Under the pieces are notes generated by a model. That model had not been told where the DNA came from, did no database searches, and saw only the letters and a list, made by a program, of their open reading frames with translations. Below, piece after piece: positions 1 to 11,009 of a stretch of DNA of 43,585 nucleotides. Positions within the stretch are counted from its first letter, which is position 1, and each line of letters opens with the position of its first letter. Position numbers and translations under genes: made by a program. Source of the DNA: Zygnema cylindricum (lineage: Eukaryota; Streptophyta; Zygnematophyceae; Zygnematales; Zygnemataceae); assembly GCA_037447655.1 (NCBI GenBank), contig JBBHKE010001885.1:22865-66449 (forward strand), in the 5' to 3' direction.

Positions 1-390
1 TGTTCTTAACAATGGATTTAATGTTTTTGTTAATCGCTATTGATATTAATAATGGATTTAATGTGTTTGACAATCGCTATTGTTCTTAACATTGGATTTA
101 ATGTGTTTAACAATCGCTATTGTCCTTAACAATGGATTGAATGTGTTTGTCAATCGCTATTGTTCTTAACAATGGATTTAATGTGTTTGTCAATCGCTAT
201 TGATCTTAACATTGGATTGAATGTGTTTGTAAATCGCTATTGTTCTTAACAATGGATTTAATGTGTTTGTCAATCGCTATTGTTCATAACAATGGATTTG
301 ATGTTTTTCTCAATCGCTATAACTCTTAATAATGGATTTAATATGTTTAACAATCCCTATTGTTCTTAACAATGGATTTTATGTTTTTAT
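1..390 (+). repeat. Satellite family A, 40-bp tandem array (about 9.7 copies)
   Basis: Head-to-tail monomers of exactly 40 bp; 161-200 is representative. Recurring words are CTTAACAATGG, ATTTAATGTG and CAATCGCTAT. Copies differ by a few substitutions and almost no indels. The array runs off the left edge of the window. At about 390 it passes into family B without intervening sequence. Family B has the same 40-bp period but a different order of words, sharing only short strings such as ATCGCTA and TAACAAT. The shared period suggests a common origin, but collinear homology is not visible by eye. Confidence 0.93.
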
Positions 391-465
391 CAGTTTGTGT
401 AATTTAGGTAATAATTATAGTTATCGCTAATTGTTTTTGTAATTTAGGTAACAATTCTTGTTTGT
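391..465 (+). repeat. Two family B monomers between family A and a copia gag fragment
   Basis: About 75 bp carrying the family B words GTGTAATTTAGGTAA and TTATCGCTAA. It lies between the end of the family A array and the truncated 3' end of the minus-strand gag at about 465. It shows that the copia fragment sits inside satellite DNA and that A and B are directly adjacent here. Confidence 0.8.
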
Positions 466-1101
466 GTTAAATGTTTCTGCCTGTCCAATACCTTTAAATG
501 CTTTTTGACTAGACTCTTCATCTAAGACATACTGAATTGCTATTGCTAGATTCCAATCAGTTTGTGCAAGTTTTTTCAGATTGTCAGAGGCTCCTTTATA
601 TTCACTAGGAAGCCCTCTCATTAATAACAAAGCTTGTAGATCATCAGGAATCGTACCACCTGAACATGCATTTTCTACTATAAGTGTTCTCAAACCATAA
701 CAATACTCAGCCATGGTACGGCCTGTATACTTATACTCCCAGATTTTCCCAGCCGTAATCGTCTAGTGCTGCACATTAGTCTTGGTGTGCATCTTTTTCA
801 GAGAATTCCATATTTCTGACGCCTTTTTCATGTGAATATGCGCCATAGCGAGCTCCTTTGAAATAAGCATTTTAATAGTGTGAAGACACTGCAAGTTTTT
901 TTTCTTCCAACTAGCGTCTGATTCCGCCAGAGATCCGTCCCTCACATCCATCAAATTCGAATTAAGAAAGTACACTTCAACCATATCCGCCCAATAGATA
1001 TAGTCCTTGCCATCAAAGATAGGGATTCTTGAGGGAGGGCCCGTAACCTGTTGTTCTATGACAGCTGGTGCAGCTCCAGCTGTTGCTGAAGTAGTAGCCA
1101 T
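466..1101 (-). pseudogene. Ty1/copia gag, 3'-truncated, one in-frame stop
   Basis: Encodes the N-terminal part of a copia Gag (capsid/nucleocapsid precursor). The start is the ATG at 1101; an upstream in-frame ATG at 1125 would only extend into leader. An Ala/Thr-rich N terminus leads into the typical PIFDGKDYIYW block, then a KKASEIWNSLKK segment. After a single TAG stop (765-763) the same frame continues through LLLMRGLPSEYKG and WNLAIAIQYVL, both characteristic of the copia Gag domain. The reading frame runs into family B monomers at about 465, before any zinc knuckle, so the rest of the element is missing. It is clearly a different copia family from the elements at 32828-43579: the protein similarity is real but distant, and the leader and LTR look unrelated. 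Confidence 0.85.
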
Positions 1102-1148
1102 CACACAACCAAAGATAGAAAGCACTCAAGACACCAACTTTGATCCAC

Positions 1149-1902
1149 TGTATAAAACAGTCAATTTGGCCAAATAGCCCCAAACTGTATGAGATTAGAG
1201 TTTACCGCGTGTGCTGGCAATTCACAAAGTTTCAAGCAAATCGCACTATTAAACCAAGAGATATAACCCACAGAATATCTCTTAAAATACACATATGTGC
1301 TCCTTGAAACCTCATGAAAGGAATACATACAAATATTAAGTCGTAGAATTTATACTAATAAATTCTACTACTACCTACCTAGCCAATCACAATACTGTAA
1401 AGAGTCCTACGGTACTTTCTAACCGTACTCTAAATTAATCTGACTATGTACCTGATGTATGTTAATTTAGTCAACGGTACGTGTACTTGTTTTATACAAA
1501 AGGACAATCCTTAATTGTCTACGTCTGACTTTCACTTAACTGTACATACTAATATAAATGAACGTGAAGACAAATTTTGGTTTCCATAAGGTTATTGCCG
1601 ACATTCAAACTTTGATAAGTGATGAGATCCACCGTGTCACTGTGGTCCACTTTCAGATTCTGGTAAGTATTTGTCTGTCTGATCTTGTCCATCGGACGAT
1701 ATGTCACAATTAAGTAGTGCTCACCATTTCGGGATCTTTCTTTTATTATGAACCGTCCGATGTGTTCTCATTAGTTTATTATAGTTCATATTGTCAAATT
1801 ACACTAATTCTGACACGCAGTTTAAAACAACTCTGGAAATATTTCTAAGACTTGTATTTTCCTGTCACATAATATAGAGAGGACTAAAGCTTTTATAAAC
1901 CA
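1149..1902 (-). mobile_element. Probable 5' LTR and primer-binding site of the minus-strand copia fragment
   Basis: About 750 bp of non-satellite AT-rich DNA lies directly upstream, on the minus strand, of the gag start. Read on that strand it begins TGGTTTATAAAAG next to family B and ends TATACA. One base later comes TGGATCAAAG (1147-1138), which resembles a degenerate initiator-Met tRNA primer site. The bounds are inferred from TG...CA ends and position only; no second LTR is present for comparison. It contains a separated inverted repeat, CATCGGACG (1690-1698) and CGTCCGATG (1754-1762). Confidence 0.45.
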
Positions 1903-4900
1903 ACTTTATTTAGGTAACAATTTTTGTTATTGCGAACTGTTTGTGTTATTTAATTGATAAATCTTGTTATCGCTAACTATTTTTGTTATTTAGGTAACAA
2001 TTTTTGTTATTGCTAACTATTTTTGTAATTTAGGTTACAATTCGTGTTATCGATAACAGTTTGTGTAACTTAGGTAACCATTATTATAATCGCTAACAAT
2101 TTGGGTAAGTTAGGTAACCATTCTTGTTAGCGCTAACAATTTGTGTAAGATAGGTAACAATTCTTGTTATCGCTAACAATTTGTGTAATTTAGGTTACAA
2201 TTCGTGTTATCGCTAACAGTTTGTGTAACTTAGGTAACCATTCTTATTATTGCTAACAATTTGGGTTAGTTAGGTAACCATTCTTGTTAGCGCTAACAGT
2301 TTGTGTAAGTTAGGTAACAATTCTTGTTATCGCTAACAATTTGTGTAATTTAGGTTACAATTCTTGTTATCGCTAACAGTTTGTGTAATTTCTGTAACAA
2401 TTCCTGTTATCTCTAACAGTTTGTGTAATTTAGGTGAAATTTTTTTCTATCGCTAACTGTTTGTGTAATTTAGGTAATAAACTTTGATATCGCTAACTCT
2501 TTTTGTAATTTAGGTAACAATTCTTGTTATCGCTAACAGTTTGTGTAAGTTAAGAAACCATTCTTGTTAGCACTAACAATTTGTGTAAGATGGATAACAA
2601 TTCTTGTTATCGCTAACAATTTGTGTAATTTAGGTAACCATACTTGTTATCGCTAACAATTTGTGCAAGTTAGGTATCAATTTCTGTTATCGCTAACAGT
2701 TTGTGTAATTTAGGTAATCATTCTTGTTATCGCTAACAATTTCTGCAAGTTAGGTATCAATTTCTGTTATCGCTAACAGTTTGTGTAATTTAGGAAACCA
2801 TTCTTGTTATCGCTAACAGTTTGTGTAATTTAGGTTACAATTCTTGTTATCGCTAAGAGTTTGTGTAATTTAGGTCACAATTTTTGTTATCGCTAAGTGT
2901 TTGTGTAATTTAGGTAATAAATCTTTTAAACGCTAAATGTTTGTGTAATTTAGGTAACAATTCTTGTTATCGCTAACTGTTTTTGTAATTTAGGTAACAA
3001 TTCCTGTTATCACTGACAGTATGTGTAACTTAGGTAACCATTCTTATTATCGCTAACTGTTTGTATAATTTAGGTAACAATTCTTGTTATCGCTAACAAT
3101 TTGTGTAATTTGGGTTACAATTCTTGTTATCGCTAACAGTTTGTGTAATTTCGGTAACAATTCCTGTTATCGCTAACAGTTTGTGTAATTTCGGTAACAA
3201 TTCCTATTATCGCTAACTGTTTGTGTAATTTAGGTTATAAATCTTGTTATCGCTAAGAGTTTGTGTAAGTTAGGTAACCATTTTTATTATCGCTAACTGT
3301 TTGTATAATTTAGGTTACAATACTTGTTATTGCTAACAATTTGTGTATTTTAGGTTACAATTCTTGTTATTGCTAACAATTTGTGTAGTATCAGTAACAA
3401 TTCCTGTTATCGCTAACAGTTTGTGTAATTTAGGTAACAATTTTTGTTATCGCTAACTGTTAGTTTAATTAAGGTAATAAATCTTGTTATCGCTAACTAT
3501 TATTGTAATTTAGGTAACAATTCTTGTTATCGCTAACAGTTTGTGTAAGTTAGGTAACCATTCTTGTAAGCGCGAACTGTTTGTGTAAGATGGATAACAA
3601 TGTTTGTTATCGCTAACAATTTGTGGTAAGTTAGGTTACCATTCTTGTTAGCGCTAGCAGTTTGTGTAAAATGGATAACTATTCCCGTTATCGCTAATAG
3701 TTTGTGTAACTTAGGTAACCATTCTTGTTATCGCTAACAGTTTGTGTAATTTAGGTAACAATAATTGTTATCGCTAATTGTTTGCGTAATTTAGGTAATA
3801 AATCTTGTAAACGCTAAATGTTTGTGTAATTTAGGTAACAATTCTTGTTATCGCTAAATGTTTGTAAAATTTAGGTAACAATTGTTACTATCGCTAACTA
3901 TTTTTGTGATTTAGGTAACAATTCTTGTTATCGCTAACAGTTTCTGTAAGTCAGGTAACCATTCTTGTTAGCGCTAACAGTTTGTGTAAGATGGATAACA
4001 ATTCCCGTTATCACTAATAGTTTGTGTAACTTAGGAAACCATTAATGTTATCGCTAACAATTTGTATAATTTAGGTAACAATTTTTGTTATCGCTAACTG
4101 TTTTTTTATTTAGGTAACATCTCTTATTATCGCTAACAGTTTGTGTAAAATATTTAACCATTCTTGTTATCCCTAACTGTTTCTGTAATTTAGGTAACAA
4201 TTTTTGTTATCGCTAACTGTTTTTATAATTTAGGTAACAATTTTTATCGCTAACAGTTTGTGTAAGTTAGGTTACCATTCTTGTTAGCGCTAGCAGTTTG
4301 TGTAAAATGGATAACTATTCCTGTTATCGCTAATAGTTTGTGTAACTTAGGTAACCATTCTTGTTATCGCTAACTGTTTGTATAATTAAGGTAACAATTT
4401 TTGTTATCGCTAACAATTTGTGTAATTTATTTTACAATTCTTGTTATCGCTAACAGTTTGTGTAATTTTGTTAACAATTCCTGTTATCGCTAACAATTTG
4501 TGTAATTTCGGTTACAATTCTTGTTATCGCTAACAATTTGTGTAAGTTAGGTAACAATTCTGGTTATCGCCAACAGTTTGTGTAATTTAAGTAACTATTC
4601 TTGTTATCTTTTACTATTTTTGCAATTTAGATATCTATTCTTGTTATCGCTAACAGCTTGTGTAAATTCGGTAACAATTCCTGTTATCGCTAATAGTTTG
4701 TGTAATTTAGGTTACAATTCTTGTTATCGCTAACAGTTTGTGTAACTTAGGTAACCATTCTTATTATCGCTAATTGTTTGTATAATTTAGGTAACTATTC
4801 TTGTTATCATTATCAATTTGTGTAATTTAGGTTACAATTCTTGTTATCGCTAATAGTTTGTGGAAGTTAGATAACAATTCTTGTTAGCGCTAATAGTTTG

Positions 4901-7900
4901 TGTAAGATTGATAACAATTCATGTTATCGCTAAGAGTTTGTGTAACTTTAGTAACCATTCTTATTATCGCTAATTATTTGTATAATTTAGGTAACAGTTC
5001 TTGTTATGGCTAACAATTTGTGTAATTTAGGTTACAATTTTTTTTATCGCTAACAATTTGTGTAAGTTAGGAAACAATTCTTGTTATCGCTAACAAAGTG
5101 TGTAATTTAGGTAACCATTCTTGTTATCGCTAACAATTTGTGTAATTTAGGTAACCTTTGTTGTTATCGCTAACATTTTGTGTAATTTAGGTTACAATTT
5201 TTGTTATTGCTAACATTTTGTGCAATTTCAGTAACAATTCCTGTTATCGCTAACAATTTGTGTAATTTAGGAACTAATTATTGTTATCGCTATCTGTTTG
5301 TGTAATTTAGGTAATAACTCTTGTTATCGCTAAATGTTTGTGTAATTTAGGTAATTATTCTTGTTATCGCTAATTGTTTTTGTAATCTAGGTAACAATTC
5401 TTGTTATTGCTAACTGTTTGTGTAACTTAGGTAACCATTCTTATTATCGCTAACTGTTTATATAATTTAGGTAACAATTCTTGTTATCGCTAACAATTTG
5501 TTTAATTTGGGTTACAATTCTTGTTATCGCTAACAGTTTGTGTAATTTCGGTAACAATTCCTGTTATCGCTAACAGTTTGTGTAATTTCGGTAACAATTC
5601 CTGTTATCGCTAACTGTTTGTGTAATTTAGGTTATAAATCTTGTTATCGCTAACAGTTTGTGTAAGTTAGGTAACCATTTTTATTATCGCTAACTGTTTG
5701 TATAATTTAGGTTACAATTCTTGTTATTGCTAACAATTTGTGTATTTTAGGTTACAATTCTTGTTGTTGCTAACAGTTTGTGTAATATCAGTAACAATTC
5801 CTGTTATCGCTAACAGTTTGTGTAATTTAGGTAACAATTTTTGTTATCGCTAAGTGTTTGTGTAATTTAGATAATAAATCTTGTTATCGCTAACTATTAT
5901 TGTAATTTAGGTAACAATTCTTGTTATCGTTAACAGTTTGTGTAAGTTAGGTAACAACTCCTATTATCGCTAACAGTTTGTGTAATTTAGGTGACCATTG
6001 TTGTTATCGCTAACAATTTGTGTAAGTTAGGTAACAATTCCTGTTATTGCTAACTATTTTTGTAATTTAGGTTACAATTCGTGTTATCGCTTACAGTTTG
6101 TGTAACTTAGGTAACCATTATTATAATCGCTAACAATTTGGGTAAGTTAGGTAACCATTCTTGTTAGCGCTAACAATTTGTGTAAGAAAGGTAACAATTC
6201 TTGTTATCGCTAACAATTTGTGTAATTTAGGTTACAATTCTTGTTATCGCTAACAGTTTGTGTAATTTCGGTAAGAATTCCTGTTATCGCTAACAGTTTG
6301 TGTAATTTAGGTGAATTTTTTTTCTATCGCTAAATGTTTGTGTAATTTAGGTAATAAATCTTGATATCGCTAACTCTTTTTGTAATTTAGGTAACAATTC
6401 TTGTTATCGCTTATAGTTTGTGTAAATTAAGAAACCATTCTTGTTAGCACTAACAGTTTGTGTAAGATGGATAACAATTCTTGTTATCGCTAACAATTTG
6501 TGTAATTTAGGTAACCATACTTGTTATCGCTAACAATTTGTGCAAGTTAGGTATCAATTTTTATTATCGCTAACAGTTTGTGTAATTCAGGTAACCATTC
6601 TTGTTATCGCTAACAATTTGTGCAAGTTAGGTATCAATTTCTGTTATCGCTAACACTTTGTGTAATTTAGGTAACCATTCTTGTTATCGCTTACAAATTG
6701 TGAAATTTAGGTAACAATTTTTGTTATCGCTAAGTGTTTGTGTAATTTAGGTAATAAATCTTGTAAACGCTAAATGTTTGTGTAATTTAGGTAACAATTC
6801 TTGTTATCGCTAACTGTTATTGTAATTTAGGTAACAATTCTTGTTATCACTGACAGTTTGTGTAACTTAGGTAACCATTCTTCTTATCGCTAAATCTTTG
6901 TATAATTTAGGTAACAATTTTTGTTATCGCTAACAATTTGTGTAATTTAGGTTACAATTCTTGTTATTGCTAACAGTTTGTGTAATTTCGATAACAATTC
7001 CTGTTATCGCTAAAAGTTTGTGTAATTTAGGTAACTATTTTTGTTATCGTTAACTGTTTGTGTAATTTAGGTAATAAATCTTGTTCTAGCTAAATGTTTG
7101 TGTAATTTAGGTAACAATTCTTGTTATCGCTAACATTTTGTGTGATTTAGGTAACTATTCTTGTTATCGCTAATAGTTTGTGTAATTTAGGTTACAATTC
7201 TTATTATCGCTAAGAGTTTGTGTTATTTCGACAAAAAAAATCATGTTTTTTCGCCAATAGTTTGTGTAATTTTGGTAACAATTTTTGGTATCGCTAACTG
7301 TTTGTGTAATTTATGTTATAAATTACATTATCGCTAAATGTTTGTACAATTTAGGTAACAATTCTTGTTATCGCTAATTGTTTTTGTAATTTAGGTAACA
7401 ATTTCTGTTATCGCTAACAGTTTGTGTAAGTTAGGTAACCATTCTTGTTATCACTAACAGTTTGTGTTACTTAGGTAACTATTTTTGTTATCGCTAACAG
7501 TTTATATAATTTAGGTAACAATTCTTGTTATCGCTAACTGTTTTTGTAATTTAAGTATCAACTCTTGTTATCGCTAACAGTTTGTGTAATTTCGGTAACA
7601 ATTCCAGTTATCGCTAACAGTTTGTGTAATTTAGGTTACAATTCTTGTTAACGCTAACAATTTGTGTAAGTTAGGTAACAATTCCGGTTATCGCTAACAG
7701 TTTGTGTAATTTAGGTAACCATTTTGTTATCTTTTACTATTTTTGTAATTTAGGTAACTATTCTTGTTAACGCTAACAGTTTGTGGAAGTTAGGTAGCCA
7801 TTCTTGTTAGCTCTAACAGTTTGTGTTAAAGAGATAACAATTCCTGTTATCGCTAACAGTTTGTGTAACTTAGGTAACCATTCTTGATAGCGCCAACAGT

Positions 7901-10724
7901 TTGTGTAAGATAGATAACAATTCCTATTATCGCTAACAGTTTGTGTAACTTAGGTAACCATTCTTGTTATCGCTAACAATTTGGGTAAGTTAGGTAACCA
8001 TTCTTGTTAGCGCTAACAGTTTGTGTAAGATGGATAACAACTCCTATTATCGCTAACAGTTTGTGTAATTAACGTTCCAATTCTTGTTATTTCTAATAGT
8101 TTGTGTAATTTAGGTAACAAGTTTTGTTATCGCTAACTGTTTGTGTAATTTAGGTTATAAATCTCGGTATCGCTAAATGTTTGTGTAATTTGGTTAATAA
8201 TTCTTGTTATTGCTAACTGTTTTTGTAATTTAGGTGAACATTCTTGTTATCGCTAACAGTTTGTGTAAGTTAGGTAACAATTCTTGTTAGCGCTAACAAT
8301 TTGTGTAAGATGGATAACAATTCTTGTTATCACTAACAATTTGTGTAACTTAGGTAACCATTCTTGTTATCGCTATCTGTTTGTATAATTTAGGTGAGAA
8401 TTTTTGTTATCGCTAACTGTTTTTGTAATTTACATAACAACTCTTGTTATCCTAACAATTTGTGTGAGATAGGTAACCATTCTTGTTATCTCTAACTATT
8501 TGTGTAATTTAGGTTGTAAATCTTGTTATCGCTTAATGTTTGTGTAATTAAGGTAACAATTCTTATTATCGCTTACAGTTTGTGTAAGTTAGGTAACCAT
8601 TCTTATTATCACTAACAGTTTGTGTAACTTAGGTAACCATTATTGTAATCGCTAACAGTTTATATAATTTAGGTAACAATTTTTGTTATCGCTAACTATT
8701 TTTGTAAATGAGGTAACAACTCTTGTTATCGCTAATAGTTTGTGTAAGTTAGGTAACCATTCTTGTTATCGCTAACTGTTTGTGTAATTTAGGTAACAAT
8801 TCTTGTTATCGCTAAATGTTTTTGTAATTTAGGTAACAATTTTTGTTATTGCTAAAGTTTGTGTCAGTTAGGTAACCATTTTTGTTAGCGCTAACAATTT
8901 ATATAATTTAGGTAACAACTCTTGTTGTCACTATCAATTTGTGTAATTTAGGTTACAATTTTTGTTATCGCTAAACATTTGTGTAATTTTGGTAACAATT
9001 CTTGTTATCGCTAACTGTTTTTGTAATTTAGGTAGCCATTCTTGTTAGCGCTAACAATTTGTGTAAGATGGATAACAATTCCTATTATCGCTAACAGTTT
9101 GTGTTACTTAGGTAACCATTCTTGTTATCGCTAACAATTTGGGTAAGTTAGGTAACCATTATTGTTAGCGCTAACAGTTTGTGTAAGTTAGGTAATTATT
9201 CTTGTTATCGCTGACAATTTGTTTAATTTAGGTAACAATTCTTGTTATCGCTAATTGTTTGTGTAAGTTAGGTTACAATTCTAGTTATCGCTAATTGTTT
9301 GTGTAATTTAGGTAACAATTCTTGTTATCGCTAAATGTTTGTGTAAGTTAGGTTACAATTCTAGTTATCGCTAACGGTTTGTATAATTTAGGTAATATTT
9401 CTTGTTATTGCTAACTCTTTTTTTAATTTAGGTAACAATTATTGTTATTGCTAACTGTTTGTGTAATTTAGGTAACAGTTTTTGTTATCGCTAACAATTT
9501 GTGTAATTTAGGTAACAATTATTGTTTTCGCAAACAGTTTGAGTAATTTAGGTAACAATTCTTATTATTGCAAATAATTAGTGTAATTTAGGTTACAATT
9601 CTTGTTACCGCTAACAGTTTGAGAAAGTTAGGTAACCATTCTTGTAAGTTCTAACAGTTTGTGTAAGTTAGATAACAATTCTTGTTATCGCTAATTTGTT
9701 TGTGTAATTTAGGAAACATATTTTGTTATCGCTAACTGTTTTTGTATTTTAGGTAACAATTTTTGTTATCGCTGACGGTTTGTGTAATTTAGGTAATAAT
9801 TCTAGTTATCGCTAACTGTTTGTGTAATTTAGGTAACAATTCTTGTTATCGCTAACTGTTTGTGTAATTTAGGTAACAATTCTTGTTATCGCTAAATGTT
9901 TGTGTAAGTTAGGTTACAATTCTTGTTATCGCTAACGGTTTGTGTAATTTAGGTAATATTTCTTGTTATTGCTAACTCTTTTTTTAATTTAGGTAACAAT
10001 TATTGTTATTGCTAACTGTTTGTGTAATTTAGGTAACAGTTTTTGTTATCGCTAACAATTTGTGTAATTTAGGTAACAATTATTGTTTTCGCAAACAGTT
10101 TGAGTAATTTAGGTAACAATTCTTATTATTGCAAATAATTAGTGTAATTTAGGTTACAATTCTTGTTACCGCTAACAGTTTGTGAAAGTTAGGTAACCAT
10201 TCTTGTAAGTTCTAACAGTTTGTGTAAGTTAGATAACAATTCTTGTTATCGCTAATTTGTTTGTGTAATTTAGGAAACATATTTTGTTATCGCTAACTGT
10301 TTTTGTATTTTAGGTAACAATTTTTGTTATCGCTGACGGTTTGTGTAATTTAGGTAATAATTCTAGTTATCGCTAACTGTTTGTGTAATTTAGGTAACAA
10401 TTCTAGTTATCGCTAATTGTTTGTGTAATTTAGGTAACAATTCTTGTTATCGCTAAATGTTTGTGTAAGTTAGGTTACAATTCTAGTTATCGCTAACGGT
10501 TTGTATAATTTAGGTAATATTTCTTGTTATTGCTAACTCTTTTTTTAATTTAGGTAACAATTATTGTTATTGCTAACTGTTTGTGTAATTTAGGTAACAG
10601 TTTTTGTTATCGCTAACAATTTGTGTAATTTAGGTAACAATTATTGTTTTCGCAAACAGTTTGAGTAATTTAGGTAACAATTCTTATTATTGCAAATAAT
10701 TAGTGTAATTTAGGTTACAATTCT
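1903..10724 (+). repeat. Satellite family B, subfamily B1 array (about 220 monomers)
   Basis: Head-to-tail 40-bp monomers; 2301-2340 is representative. The typical core is TTATCGCTAACA, followed by GTTTGTGTAATTTAGG and TAACAATTC or TAACCATTC. Some copies carry TTAGCGCTAA instead, scattered. Most units keep exactly 40 bp, with occasional 39- or 41-bp units and a degenerate patch near 7220-7260. Longer-range duplications are embedded: the 3000-3560 pattern recurs at about 5400-5950 and again from about 6847, the 2031-2990 pattern recurs from 6068, and a 561-bp unit recurs from 9281. No protein-coding potential is seen. The array ends at an assembly gap. Confidence 0.96.
9281..10724 (+). repeat. 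561-bp higher-order repeat, about 2.6 copies
   Basis: Within B1, a block of 14 monomers (thirteen of 40 bp, one of 41 bp with an extra T in CTAATTTGTTTGTG) recurs at constant spacing. Diagnostic variants such as CTAACGGTTTGT occur at 9371, 9932 and 10493, so the period is 561 bp. Other shared markers are GCAAATAATTAGTG and AACATATTTTG. Copies begin at about 9281, 9842 and 10403. The third is cut by the N gap. The copies are nearly identical and so are recent relative to single monomers, which differ much more from each other. Confidence 0.9.
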
Positions 10725-10734
10725 NNNNNNNNNN
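10725..10734. other. Assembly gap (10 N)
   Basis: A run of exactly ten N bases separates the third, incomplete 561-bp repeat from family A satellite. A fixed-size placeholder inside a tandem repeat implies that the true size and order here are unknown. Confidence 0.98.
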
Positions 10735-11009
10735 ATTATACTTAACAATGGATTTAATGTGTTTGTTAATCTCTATCGTTTTTTACAATGGATTTAATGT
10801 ATTTGTCAATCGTTATTTTGCTTAACAATGGAATTAATGTGTTTGTTAATCGTTATTGTCCTTAAAAATGGATTTAATGTGTTTGTCAATCTCTATTGTA
10901 CTTAACAATGGATTTAATTTGTTTGACAATCGCTATTGTTTTTAACAATGGATATAATGTGTTTGTTAAACGCGATTGTACTTAACTATGGATTTAATGT
11001 GTTTGATAA
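10735..11009 (+). repeat. Satellite family A, second block (about 6.9 copies)
   Basis: The same 40-bp family as 1-390 (AATGGATTTAATGTG, CAATCGCTAT words), in the same orientation. It begins at the N gap and passes into family B at about 11010. Copies here seem somewhat more divergent than in the first block, for example CGTTATTTTG and CTCTATCG variants. The A-to-B junction differs from that at 390, so the two junctions are separate events or have since diverged. Confidence 0.9.

Noticed and set aside
1-390. Telomeric repeat
   Set aside because: The unit is 40 bp with no TTTAGGG-type or other short G-rich motif.
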